A stretch of DNA of 64,000 nucleotides from Verrucomicrobiota bacterium. Its GTDB lineage: Bacteria > Verrucomicrobiota > Verrucomicrobiia > Verrucomicrobiales > Akkermansiaceae. The notes beneath the pieces are model-generated. The model saw only the letters and a program-made list of their open reading frames with translations, ran no database searches and was not told the origin of the DNA. Below, piece after piece: positions 19,664 to 28,178 of the stretch (position 1 is its first letter; the number at the start of each line of letters is the position of its first letter). A program made the translations under genes and the position numbers. The stretch covers positions 24,860-88,859 of the forward strand of contig JAFLEH010000032.1 in the NCBI GenBank assembly GCA_017301995.1, read 5' to 3'.

Positions 19664-20352
19664 TCAAACGGCTCGGTCTGGTTTTGGAATGTGACACGGG
19701 CGGACCGGACGAACTCGTGTTCCGGTGTCTGGTCCGGAGGCTAAGCCGAAGCGGCGGGGAGCCGGAAGTTTTTCCCGTCTGTCTTGGCAGCAAGGAGCGT
19801 CTGCTTGAGGACGCCGTGAGCCGCGCCACCGCGCTCGTGGAAGTGGAGCAATGCGATTTGGTTCTCATTGTCTGGGACCTGAAGCCACTCTGGGACAAGC
19901 CTCCGGCAAAGAAGTGCGTGGACGAGGTGAATCTCATTCACGGGCTGTTGAAGGACCTCAAACCAACCGTGAAGAGGCGTATCCGTTTGCTTTGCCTGAC
20001 ATGGGAATTGGAAACCTGGCTGATAGCCGAGGACCGCGCGGTGAGAGATTACCTTTCGACACCCGCCCACCCCTGCGACTTTACCGCACCCGCAAAGCTG
20101 GAAAAGGTGGACGATCCCAAATCGCACCTCAACAAGGCATTCACCAACTTCCGGGGCAGAAGCCGCCGTTACGAGGATCGCATCGAGGCGATCAAACTCG
20201 TCCAAAAATGGCCGGATCTAAAGCGCGTCGGAAAGGTGCCGTCCTTCAAGCGCTTCGCGACCTTGTTGACTGGAAGCGAATCCCCCGCCTTTCACCAATG
20301 CGGTGGCGCATGCAACGATCTTGCACACCAGGGATCAAGAATGGGTGTTTGA
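19660..20352 (+). CDS. DUF4276-like partner of the AAA ATPase
   Basis: GTG at 19660 overlaps the ATPase stop (GTGA) and gives 230 residues. The N-terminal LGLVLECDTGGPDELVFRCL and the LIVWDLKPLW and WELETWLIAED segments match the layout of DUF4276 proteins, which have a TOPRIM-like fold and are usually encoded directly after an OLD-like ATPase. The acidic residues in VLECD, VWDLK and ETWLIAED would be the metal site. The family call is by eye and tentative. The last 20 residues or so (HQCGGACNDL) look unlike the rest, and 252 nt without a convincing gene follow; a late frameshift cannot be excluded. Confidence 0.55.
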   Translation: MIKRLGLVLECDTGGPDELVFRCLVRRLSRSGGEPEVFPVCLGSKERLLEDAVSRATALVEVEQCDLVLIVWDLKPLWDKPPAKKCVDEVNLIHGLLKDLKPTVKRRIRLLCLTWELETWLIAEDRAVRDYLSTPAHPCDFTAPAKLEKVDDPKSHLNKAFTNFRGRSRRYEDRIEAIKLVQKWPDLKRVGKVPSFKRFATLLTGSESPAFHQCGGACNDLAHQGSRMGV

Positions 20353-20604
20353 TGTGCTGGCCATCCTCGCCAGCCGCGCTGCCAATATCATTCTGGGCCC
20401 GGCCGCGACGTGGCACGCAGCCCGGCCGCCGAGCGACGCCTGCTTATTCTCTCGCCCCTACGGCAAGCCCTCGCGTCCCAGCAAGGAATCCTGCGCCGTC
20501 CGCAACCGGTTCGTCCTAACCAGAGCGGCCGCCCGTTTCATCCCGCATGTCGCTCCGGGCGGCTCGCTGGCCGACGACATGGCGGAAGTCCCTGAATCCC
20601 CGAT

Positions 20605-22221
20605 TCACCCGCCAATCTCCCGATAGACAAACCTCTCGAAATCCGCCGGGAGGCGGGAACCGGTGATATCCTGGCAGCAAATGCCAACAAACGCGCCGGT
20701 GAAACCGAGGTGGTTGTGGTCGTCGGATAGAATGGCGGCATTGAGGACCGGACCGATCGGTTGCCATTGGGCACCCGACAGCCGGTACTCGAAGCGCAGT
20801 TCGGCGCGGTTCATTGTCAGGCGCATATCGACCGTGCCGGCGTCCGGAATGGGAACGTCGTCCCCGAGCACCTCGCAACTGTGTCCGGCGTCGGTGACGA
20901 TGATATTGAGGGTCCGCCCGAGGTTCTCATCCCGGCTGATGCGGAGGTAGCAGTGGTTTTCGGTATCGTAATAGGCGATCAGCCCGGCCATTTGTTGGAA
21001 GGTGACCGGTTCGAACTCGACCGAGGTTTCCGCGGAGACATCGAATGCCTGCACCCTGCGGGCGACCAGGCTTTGGCGGAAGGTGCTAACCGTCGGCTCC
21101 ATTCCTTTCAGCCGGAGGAAACCGGGACGCTCCGTCAGGCTGAGCCAATCCTCGGAAACCGGTTGCCGCAGGCTTTGGAAATGGGCGTCGAGTTCCGGTC
21201 TATCAAACGAACCGTCCCAGGATTCCGCTGGAAACGGCGCGGGTGAATGGCCGGCGGGAAAAGGCGCCTCCGCGGACGCCAGCGGACCGCCGTGCTCCAG
21301 ATAGAGCCATCCGTCGTCTTTCCACACGCATTTCTGGATGGCGGTTTCCCGGCCCAGGGTGCAGTGTTTTCCATCGATCGGCCGCCCGCAAAGGTGGGCG
21401 AGATACCACTCGCCTTCCGGGGTTTCCACCAGCGAGCCGTGCCCGGTTTTTTGCAGCGGCGCCTCCGGATGACCCCACGCGGTTAGCAAATGGGTTTCCG
21501 GATGGAGTTCATACGGGCCGGCCAACTCGCGCGACCGCGCCAGAGTGCATGCGTGCGCGTACTCGGTCCCGCCTTCGGCGGTTAGGAGATAATACCAACC
21601 GCCGCGCTTGTAGAGATGCGGGCCTTCCACCAAGCCGCGCTCGGTTCCCAGGAAAATGTTGGTCACCGGCCCCACCAGCCGTTTGGCACGCGGGCAGAAT
21701 TCCTGCAGCAGAATACCGGCGAACCGGTTGTTCCGCTTGCGGTGGTCCCACAGCATGTTGACGAACCACTTGCGGCCGTCGTCATCGTGAAACAGCGAGG
21801 GATCGAAGCCGCTGCTGTTGAGATATACCGGCTCCGACCACGGCCCTTCGATGGACGGTGCCGTCACCAGATAGTTGTGGGCGATTTTGTAGGCGTTGCC
21901 TTTCCACGATTTCACATCGGTGTAGATCAGATGGAAAACGCCGTCGGAATAGGACAAACACGGCGCCCAGATCCCGCCGGAATCCGGATTTCCCAACATA
22001 TCCAACTGGCTCCGCCGGACCAGCGGGCGGGTCAGCAAACGCCAGTTCGCCAGATCCCGCGAATGATGGATCTGCACCCCGGGAAACCACTCGAAGGTGG
22101 ACGTGGCGATATAATAATCTCCACCCACCCGCAGGATCGACGGATCCGGATTGAAACCCGGCAAAATCGGATTGCGGATCGCGGCGTGGTCGGATGATTC
22201 GGAATGAAACGGTTTATTCAT
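20605..22221 (-). CDS. Glycoside hydrolase family 43 (beta-xylosidase-like)
   Basis: 538 residues without a signal peptide, hence probably cytoplasmic. The N-terminal five-bladed propeller begins with NPILPGFNPDPSILRVGGDYY, whose Asp is the general base of GH43. Blade motifs (FDPSLFHDDDG, GLVEGPHLYKRGGWYYLL with the catalytic Glu, GHGSLVETPEGEWYLAHLCGRP) follow. A C-terminal beta-sandwich of about 200 residues is typical of two-domain beta-xylosidases/alpha-L-arabinofuranosidases. The closest known activity is release of xylose from xylo-oligosaccharides. It is the last gene of a leftward block with a LacI-type regulator 39 nt upstream, suggesting substrate-controlled expression. Confidence 0.88.
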   Translation of the reverse strand: MNKPFHSESSDHAAIRNPILPGFNPDPSILRVGGDYYIATSTFEWFPGVQIHHSRDLANWRLLTRPLVRRSQLDMLGNPDSGGIWAPCLSYSDGVFHLIYTDVKSWKGNAYKIAHNYLVTAPSIEGPWSEPVYLNSSGFDPSLFHDDDGRKWFVNMLWDHRKRNNRFAGILLQEFCPRAKRLVGPVTNIFLGTERGLVEGPHLYKRGGWYYLLTAEGGTEYAHACTLARSRELAGPYELHPETHLLTAWGHPEAPLQKTGHGSLVETPEGEWYLAHLCGRPIDGKHCTLGRETAIQKCVWKDDGWLYLEHGGPLASAEAPFPAGHSPAPFPAESWDGSFDRPELDAHFQSLRQPVSEDWLSLTERPGFLRLKGMEPTVSTFRQSLVARRVQAFDVSAETSVEFEPVTFQQMAGLIAYYDTENHCYLRISRDENLGRTLNIIVTDAGHSCEVLGDDVPIPDAGTVDMRLTMNRAELRFEYRLSGAQWQPIGPVLNAAILSDDHNHLGFTGAFVGICCQDITGSRLPADFERFVYREIGG

Positions 22222-22260
22222 AGGTCGGATGGATAGCTGGGGGAATTGTCGTGCCGGGGA

Positions 22261-23304
22261 TCAGGTTGTTTCGCCCTGGATCAGAGTGGGACGGAACACT
22301 GCGGAGGGGATCGACGTGGCCGCGCCCCCCTCCACCAACTCGAACGCCATGGCCGCTGCCTGGCGGCCCATTTCGTAGGTTGGAATCCGCATGGTTGTTA
22401 GTCGAAGCCAGGCGCACATCGAGGCATAGTCGCCATTGAATCCGGCGATGGCGAGCGATTCGGGAATCCGCCGGTTGTTCACGTAGGCGGTGCGCGCGAT
22501 CAGGTTCGCCAGATCGTCGTCGTAGGCGACCACCGCGTCATGTTCGGCGATCTTCCGCCAATCCTCCGGCGCGAGTTCGACATCGGGTCCGACGACGCCC
22601 GCGGTCCGGACGGTTAGAAAAACCGGATTGCGGCCGGCTTTCTCCATCGCCTTGCGGAATCCCTTGGCGCGGTCGGCGGCGCTGTGGTGCATCTTTTCGG
22701 CGGGCGGTCCGTCGTCGGTGGTCCGCTGGACATAGGCGATCCTGCGGTAGCCGCGGTCCAACAGATGTTTGGTGGCCTGAACCGCGCCCCATTCGTCATC
22801 GACGTAAACCGAATTCGTGCGATGCCGGTCGTTGACGAAAACGACCGGCATGCGCGCGGCCTGGATGCGTTGATAGATCCGGTCGGCCAGTTCGTTGTAG
22901 CTCTCGATCACGAGCGCGTCCAAATTCCGCTCGCTGAAGACCGAAGGCATCGCCTTGGTGATGTCCTCCGCGTCTCGGGGAAGGCGGATCAGGGTCATCC
23001 GGTAGCCGTGCTCCTCCGCCACGTCGTGGACCCCGGCCATATATCCATACGGGGTGCTGGTGAACTGTCCGGTTTTGGCGATGAAATAGCCGATGGTGTT
23101 GAATCGGTTGGAGCGGATCGAGCGCGCGCCGGAATGTGGCTGATAGTTCAGATCCGCCGCCGTCTTGCGGACCCGGTCGATCGTTTCCTGCTGGAGTTTG
23201 ATGTTCGATCCCGGCCTCGGACGAAGGGCATGGGACACCGCGGCGGTGCTCAGCCCGGTTTCGCGGGCGATATCCCTGATGGTGATCCTTGGTCCTGTGG
23301 GCAT
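22261..23304 (-). CDS. LacI-family transcriptional regulator
   Basis: ATG at 23304 gives 347 residues starting MPTGPRITIRDIARETGLST. Residues 7-27 form the LacI helix-turn-helix with the hinge helix (ADLNYQPHSGARSIRS) after it. The rest is a periplasmic-binding-like sugar sensor (VVFVNDRH, AVVAYDDDLANL, AIAGFNGD). It lies between GH43 and GH127 genes on the same strand and probably represses them until an oligosaccharide binds. The frame stays open upstream to 23484, but that part lacks family similarity. Confidence 0.9.
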   Translation of the reverse strand: MPTGPRITIRDIARETGLSTAAVSHALRPRPGSNIKLQQETIDRVRKTAADLNYQPHSGARSIRSNRFNTIGYFIAKTGQFTSTPYGYMAGVHDVAEEHGYRMTLIRLPRDAEDITKAMPSVFSERNLDALVIESYNELADRIYQRIQAARMPVVFVNDRHRTNSVYVDDEWGAVQATKHLLDRGYRRIAYVQRTTDDGPPAEKMHHSAADRAKGFRKAMEKAGRNPVFLTVRTAGVVGPDVELAPEDWRKIAEHDAVVAYDDDLANLIARTAYVNNRRIPESLAIAGFNGDYASMCAWLRLTTMRIPTYEMGRQAAAMAFELVEGGAATSIPSAVFRPTLIQGETT

Positions 23305-23451
23305 TGTGTCTCGGGGAATTGGCGACGCTCCCCTCCCCTTGATCGGATTTTCGGCCTTGCCTTGCAAGCCAAATTCCGCACCAACACTTTCCGTTAGAAA
23401 AATATCGTCCGGATTATCCGAAAAGGAAAGACGGAACCGCCAACGGACGGC

Positions 23452-23559
23452 AATGGACGCGAATTTCCAACGAGTTGGAGACATCAGACGGCCAATCCAT
23501 CAGGCGAACGGCTCTGGCGTCATAACGCATTCATTTTCAATTCCACATTCGCGTCCATT
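23452..23559. repeat. 13-bp inverted repeat in the GH127-lacI gap
   Basis: AATGGACGCGAAT (23452-23464) and ATTCGCGTCCATT (23547-23559) are perfect complements separated by 82 nt, within 274 nt of non-coding sequence (23305-23578). The right arm continues CGCGGTTT, giving a string like the GCGTCCATTCGCGGTTT repeat that recurs between genes in many bacterial genomes. It may be a mobile or folding repeat; its position after GH127 also allows terminator activity. Confidence 0.55.
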
Positions 23560-23578
23560 CGCGGTTTCCGGGATTTTC

Positions 23579-25981
23579 CTATTGGCCGGGCGCCGGTTTA
23601 TCGGGTCGGGCAAGGCGGACACCGAAAACCCCGCCCGCGACCCATTGTTTGGCGGTGAATCGCACGGTGATCCGGCCATCGGCCGCCTTTTGCAGGACGG
23701 TGGCGGGGATGGGAAACCGAAGGTCCATGAAATGGCCGGGGTTCTTGCCGTCCAGCGCGACGGTTCCCAACAATTCTCCATCAGCCGTAATGTCGAATTT
23801 ACGGCCCGTATCCCCACCCCAGCAGGTGATTTCCAATTCGGCCGATTTCTCGCCCCGGGTGTCGAGCGAATATTCGAACCACCGTCCGTCCCGCCAGCGT
23901 CGGCCTTCGTGGAGGCCGGTTTTGCTGTCCCCGCTCTTGAAGGCGTGCTCGACTTCGGATTGTTGTTCGCCCGGTGTCACGGAGTCGATTGTCGCGGCCT
24001 CGCGCGCGGCTTTGTCCTTTTCGGCCGCGGCCAGCGCCTCTTTCCGTTTTGCGAGATCCTCAGCGGTGGTGATTTGCCAGTACATCTGATAGCGCGTGTC
24101 GTGGACCATGAAAAACGGTTTGAGCAAGATCCCGTCCGGAACCGCCGGTTCCGCGATGCCCTTGATCCGGAAAGCCAGCGGACCGGCCGCGGAATCCCCC
24201 GCCACATGTTCCGGAAGGCGATCAAACGGAGCTAACAGCGAAGGCACCCGGTCCATCGGAACCATGGGTCCGCCCGCCACATGCGACATTCGCCCGGCCC
24301 CGGCGCGCAATCCCGGCATGTCCCCCGCCCCGCCCGGTGCCGCCAGCACCAGCGGACCATATAACAACGACGCCCAATCGGACCCGTCCGGGAGCCGCTC
24401 GGCGCTGATCTTCATCGGCAGGGCCACCTCCAAACGGTCGCCATCCTTCCATTCGCGGCGGATTTCCGCATAACTCCCCGGTTTCGAGTCCGCTTTGATG
24501 GTTTTGCCATTCAAACGGAGCGACATGCTCCCGGCGGCGATCCATTCCGGATGCCGGACGCGCAGGGTGAAGGTCGAGAGTTTCGCCAGGCTCAGCCGCA
24601 GGGCGGATGACGGATCGAAGGGGAACCGGGTTTCCTGCCGAATCCGGAAACCGTCGGCCACCTTGAGTTCGGAAGGGATGAAAAGATTCACGAAAACACC
24701 ATCGGCATCGCGGGCGTAGATGAACCGCCCGTAGAGGCCGGGATTCTCCATACCGGTGCCCACGCAGCACCAGAAACACTCCTCCGGAGTTGAGTAAACC
24801 CGGTAGTGCTGCGGCCGGATCGGCGTGAAATACACATATCCCGGATCCTGCGGATTGATGCTGGATAGAATATGATTGAATAGCGCCCGCTCGTAAAAAT
24901 CCACGTAGCCGGCATCCGGTTTCGCGGTGAACAGCGATTCCGTGAGCCGCAGCATGTTATAGGTGTTGCAGGTCTCCGGCCCCTCGCGGTGCTCCAGCAT
25001 GTTCCGGTAGTCCGCGGGATCGTTGAAGTGCTCTGAAACGCTGTTTCCCCCGAAGGCCACCGAGCGGCGGGAGGTCACGTTCTTCCAGAAATACCGCGCC
25101 GCCGCGTCCGCGTCGCGGTCTCCGGATAGATTGGCGATCCGGGAAAAACCGATCACTTTCGGCACCTGGGTGTTCGCGTGCATGCCGGTCAGCCGGTCCT
25201 CGCCGCGGGCCAGCGGATCGAGCAATGCGCGGTGGTTGAACCGGCGTGCCGCATCGAGGTATTTCCGTTCGCCTGTGATCGCGTGGATATCCGCCAGCGA
25301 CTCGTTCATGCCGCCGTGTTCATTGCCCAACATTTCCTGCATCTTCGCGTCGCTGATGTTGGAAATCGTGGCGAGACACCAATCCCCGAGCTTCAGAAGC
25401 ATGACGCGCGCTTTCGGACGCCCGGCGTTGAGCGCGGCATCACGCAGACCCGCGAAGGTCTTGTGGACATTGTACCAAGGCACCCACTTTTTCCCGACCT
25501 CGCCGACGTCCCCCGCGGCGACGGATTTCCAAAGCCCACGGCTTCCCGGCACACCGCCGATATAGCCATTGCCATTGGCCGTCTGGACTTTCTCCATCTC
25601 GGCCAGCATGTAATCGAGGCGTTTGCCGAGTTCCCCGTCCGGATCGTCGCCGGCCGCGATCATGTCCGCCAGCGCGGATAGATAATGCCCGGCGGTATGT
25701 CCGTCCAGCCCCATGCTTTCCCAATTCGGATAGGGCGGCTTCTTCGGCTGCAATCCCGCCTCGCGGAAAAACGGCGCGAGCAGACGGTCCGGGTCGTGGG
25801 CCAACAGATACTTCCGGTTGGCCGACGCCGCTTCCGAGAACGGTCCCGGCAGCAACCGCACGGCCGTCAGCGGAAATAGCGATGCCGGCGTCTTGGGTTC
25901 CACCGGTGCCCCGGCGGCGGTGGTTAGCATTGCCATGCCAAGCGCAAGCGGGCGAACGAACGAGAATCGGATGGATTTCAT
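23579..25981 (-). CDS. GH127-type beta-L-arabinofuranosidase, exported
   Basis: The ATG at 25981 gives a signal peptide (MKSIRFSFVRPLALGMAMLTTAAGA) and 800 residues. The alpha/alpha-barrel carries the GH127 (DUF1680) signature: a Glu-x-Cys (GPETCNTYNMLRL) and a later Cys pair (EECFWCCVGTGMENPG). In the characterised enzyme HypBA1 these residues bind Zn and one Cys is the nucleophile, and all are present here. The C-terminal 200 residues are an added beta-sandwich (about 600-800). Substrates are arabinose-decorated plant polysaccharides or glycoproteins. The neighbouring GH27, GH43 and LacI genes point to a hemicellulose/arabinogalactan use locus. Confidence 0.88.
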   Translation of the reverse strand: MKSIRFSFVRPLALGMAMLTTAAGAPVEPKTPASLFPLTAVRLLPGPFSEAASANRKYLLAHDPDRLLAPFFREAGLQPKKPPYPNWESMGLDGHTAGHYLSALADMIAAGDDPDGELGKRLDYMLAEMEKVQTANGNGYIGGVPGSRGLWKSVAAGDVGEVGKKWVPWYNVHKTFAGLRDAALNAGRPKARVMLLKLGDWCLATISNISDAKMQEMLGNEHGGMNESLADIHAITGERKYLDAARRFNHRALLDPLARGEDRLTGMHANTQVPKVIGFSRIANLSGDRDADAAARYFWKNVTSRRSVAFGGNSVSEHFNDPADYRNMLEHREGPETCNTYNMLRLTESLFTAKPDAGYVDFYERALFNHILSSINPQDPGYVYFTPIRPQHYRVYSTPEECFWCCVGTGMENPGLYGRFIYARDADGVFVNLFIPSELKVADGFRIRQETRFPFDPSSALRLSLAKLSTFTLRVRHPEWIAAGSMSLRLNGKTIKADSKPGSYAEIRREWKDGDRLEVALPMKISAERLPDGSDWASLLYGPLVLAAPGGAGDMPGLRAGAGRMSHVAGGPMVPMDRVPSLLAPFDRLPEHVAGDSAAGPLAFRIKGIAEPAVPDGILLKPFFMVHDTRYQMYWQITTAEDLAKRKEALAAAEKDKAAREAATIDSVTPGEQQSEVEHAFKSGDSKTGLHEGRRWRDGRWFEYSLDTRGEKSAELEITCWGGDTGRKFDITADGELLGTVALDGKNPGHFMDLRFPIPATVLQKAADGRITVRFTAKQWVAGGVFGVRLARPDKPAPGQ

Positions 25982-26019
25982 GGTGGCAGTATGGGATGTG
26001 AGATGATCCAGGCCGCGAT

Positions 26020-27783
26020 CTATCGGACGATCAGCCGATAGAGCCCCGCTCCGTGGGGCGGAAGGTCCCGTGAGAAGGTTTCCTTGAACACGCCGAGGTT
26101 CTTGCGCGTCCAGAGATCGCGGACGGCGACTTCGCCGGTTAGTCCGAGATCGCCGAACGCGACGGCGACGTTCGCCGTTCCGCCTTTGGGCAACGCGGCG
26201 GCGTCCGTGCAAACGACGAACGCGATGGATCCCTCCGCGCTGCGGCGGTCGGGGGACAGCATTCCTTTCGCCTCGAACGCATCATACCCGGCGGGGATAT
26301 CGAATTCGATCAGGGATTTCGAGTGGGTGCCGATGCCCTCGAAGCGCGCGCCGTCGTGGGTGAGGTTCTTGCGCGTCTCCCCGTGGCCGGCGCTCGCGGA
26401 AATCCAGTTGAGGTCGGTCAGTTTCAGCCTGCCCTTCGGACCGGTTAGAACAGGGGCGACCCACGAGGCGTGGTCGAAGTTGAAGTTGTCGCCGCCGTCC
26501 CCGACGATGAGGGCGAGCTTCCTGGCGCCATTCAGCGGGATCGAGATCTCGGCCACCTCCTTGCCGCGGATCAGCGGGCTGCGGTAGGCCGCTTTGGCCA
26601 GATCGTAGGGAAACGAATCGTCCCTGGCGTTGAAAAGGGCGAGGTAGCGGTCGCGGCTGCCGGGGATCCCGGCGGTCCAGACGATCCGGCCGTCGGTGGT
26701 GGATACGTGATGATTGTTAGAACCGCGCTGGTTGACCGCCAGCACCTCAGGGTTGGTTAGAAGATCGCGGGTGAACGGATCCATCCGGGTCATGTCGCCG
26801 CCGAAGATCAGCGGCGAGCGGGCGATGCACCACAGGCTCATGCAAAGGATCTGCTCGTCCTTGGTGAAACGGGTGGGGCGGCCGAACTCCACGATGCCGA
26901 ACGGCAGCATATCCGCGTCCGGCCACGCGCCTTCGGTCCGGTAGCGGGTCCATTTCTCCAACCGCCCGAACATGCCGCGCAGAGGTTCCCAACGGTCCCA
27001 GAAGTCGTCGGAGATCCGCCACATGTTCGCGTTTCGCATCACGTGCCCGCCGCGTTCGATCGGCGTGTCCCCCGGCGAGAGACTGAGTACGATCTTGCGG
27101 CCGGTCTTGTCGATCGCCTTGCGGATCGCCTCGATTTCCGCGAGCTGTCCGTCGTCGTAGGCGCGAGAAATGTCATCGCATTTGACGAAGTCCACGCCCC
27201 ATGAAGCGTAAAGTTGGAATAACGAATCGTAGTAATTCTGGGCGCCGGGTTTCTTCATGTCCACTCCGAACATATCCGGATTCCACGGGCAGGTGCTGCG
27301 GGTGTTGGCGATGTCCGCCGCGCGTGCGGTGGTGCCGGAGATGGCCGTGTTTTTCGCGACCGCCTGGCGCGGGATGCCGCGCATGATATGGATGCCGAAG
27401 CGGAGGCCTTTGCCGTGGACGTAGTCGGCCAGCTTTTTGAAACCGGCACCATTGGCAGCGGATGGAAACTTGGTGGTCGCAGGAAGCAAGCGGCTCAGGT
27501 CATCCATTTCCAGCAGCGCTCCGGGTTTGTAATCGTGACCTTTGGAGTTCGGTTCATACCACTGGATATCCACGGTGAAAATATCGTAGCCGGCGGGTTT
27601 GAGATGCTTAGCCATCGCGTCCGCCTGCTCCTTGCACTGCGCCTCGGTGATGGAGGTGCCGAAGTTATCCCAACTGTTCCATCCCATCGGAGGTGTGGGC
27701 GCGAACCCGCGAAACGGAAATTCCTCGGCGGACGCCGATGCGGCAATCACAAGGCTGGCTAACATTCGGATGGCAGTGTCCAT
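26020..27783 (-). CDS. GH27 alpha-galactosidase with NPCBM-like domain, exported
   Basis: 587 residues with a short signal peptide (MLASLVIAASASA). The catalytic (beta/alpha)8 barrel begins TPPMGWNSWDNFG, the GH27 hallmark. The nucleophile Asp lies in DFVKCDDISR near 203 and the acid/base Asp in ISDDFWDRWE near 265. After a beta domain, the last 140 residues (about 440-587; GHGETRKNLTHDG, GIGTHSKSLIEFDI) look like an NPCBM carbohydrate-binding domain. The enzyme would remove terminal alpha-1,6-galactose from galactomannan or raffinose-type sugars in the periplasm. It is the first gene of the leftward block, 38 nt upstream of the GH127 gene. Confidence 0.9.
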   Translation of the reverse strand: MDTAIRMLASLVIAASASAEEFPFRGFAPTPPMGWNSWDNFGTSITEAQCKEQADAMAKHLKPAGYDIFTVDIQWYEPNSKGHDYKPGALLEMDDLSRLLPATTKFPSAANGAGFKKLADYVHGKGLRFGIHIMRGIPRQAVAKNTAISGTTARAADIANTRSTCPWNPDMFGVDMKKPGAQNYYDSLFQLYASWGVDFVKCDDISRAYDDGQLAEIEAIRKAIDKTGRKIVLSLSPGDTPIERGGHVMRNANMWRISDDFWDRWEPLRGMFGRLEKWTRYRTEGAWPDADMLPFGIVEFGRPTRFTKDEQILCMSLWCIARSPLIFGGDMTRMDPFTRDLLTNPEVLAVNQRGSNNHHVSTTDGRIVWTAGIPGSRDRYLALFNARDDSFPYDLAKAAYRSPLIRGKEVAEISIPLNGARKLALIVGDGGDNFNFDHASWVAPVLTGPKGRLKLTDLNWISASAGHGETRKNLTHDGARFEGIGTHSKSLIEFDIPAGYDAFEAKGMLSPDRRSAEGSIAFVVCTDAAALPKGGTANVAVAFGDLGLTGEVAVRDLWTRKNLGVFKETFSRDLPPHGAGLYRLIVR

Positions 27784-28178
27784 GGTCGTGTTGTTCGGGT
27801 TTCGATGGCGATGCTTGCCAAGCGATCTTCGCGCGGTCCCGCAATCCGGGCAACCTGGAACCTCGGCAAGTTCGTAGGACGGTCATATCGTCGGCATTCC
27901 TAATCCGGCGGCGGGAATTCCGAGAGGAATCGTTGGAGGCCGGAAAGAGATCGCGATGGCAAATCGACCCCGAGACCATGCAGGAATGGTCATCACGGAC
28001 GCCACCTCAATTCGTCTCTTGGAGGGCGGAAGGGAACCGTTCAAGTGGAGGGCAGGGATTTTCGTGCCACGCGGTTCCGCAATACCGGAGATTTGTGTCA
28101 CCCCAACAGGAACTTTCGCGCAATGTGTTCTTGCCATCGGTTGATTTTCCACCATAATCGGGCCATCCGACCCCCCTT
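27784..28178. other. Divergent intergenic region
   Basis: 395 nt between the leftward glycosidase block and the rightward P-loop gene, so promoters for both should lie here. The only structure noticed is a short palindrome, GCTTG-C-CAAGC at 27813-27823, 30 nt upstream of the GH27 start. It is a reasonable size for a regulator half-site pair such as a LacI-type operator. No gene with credible codon use was found. Confidence 0.4.

Noticed and set aside
20303..20626. Small plus-strand frame between the DUF4276-like gene and GH43
   Set aside because: It overlaps both neighbours, its composition is mixed and no motif is seen; a decayed fragment remains possible.
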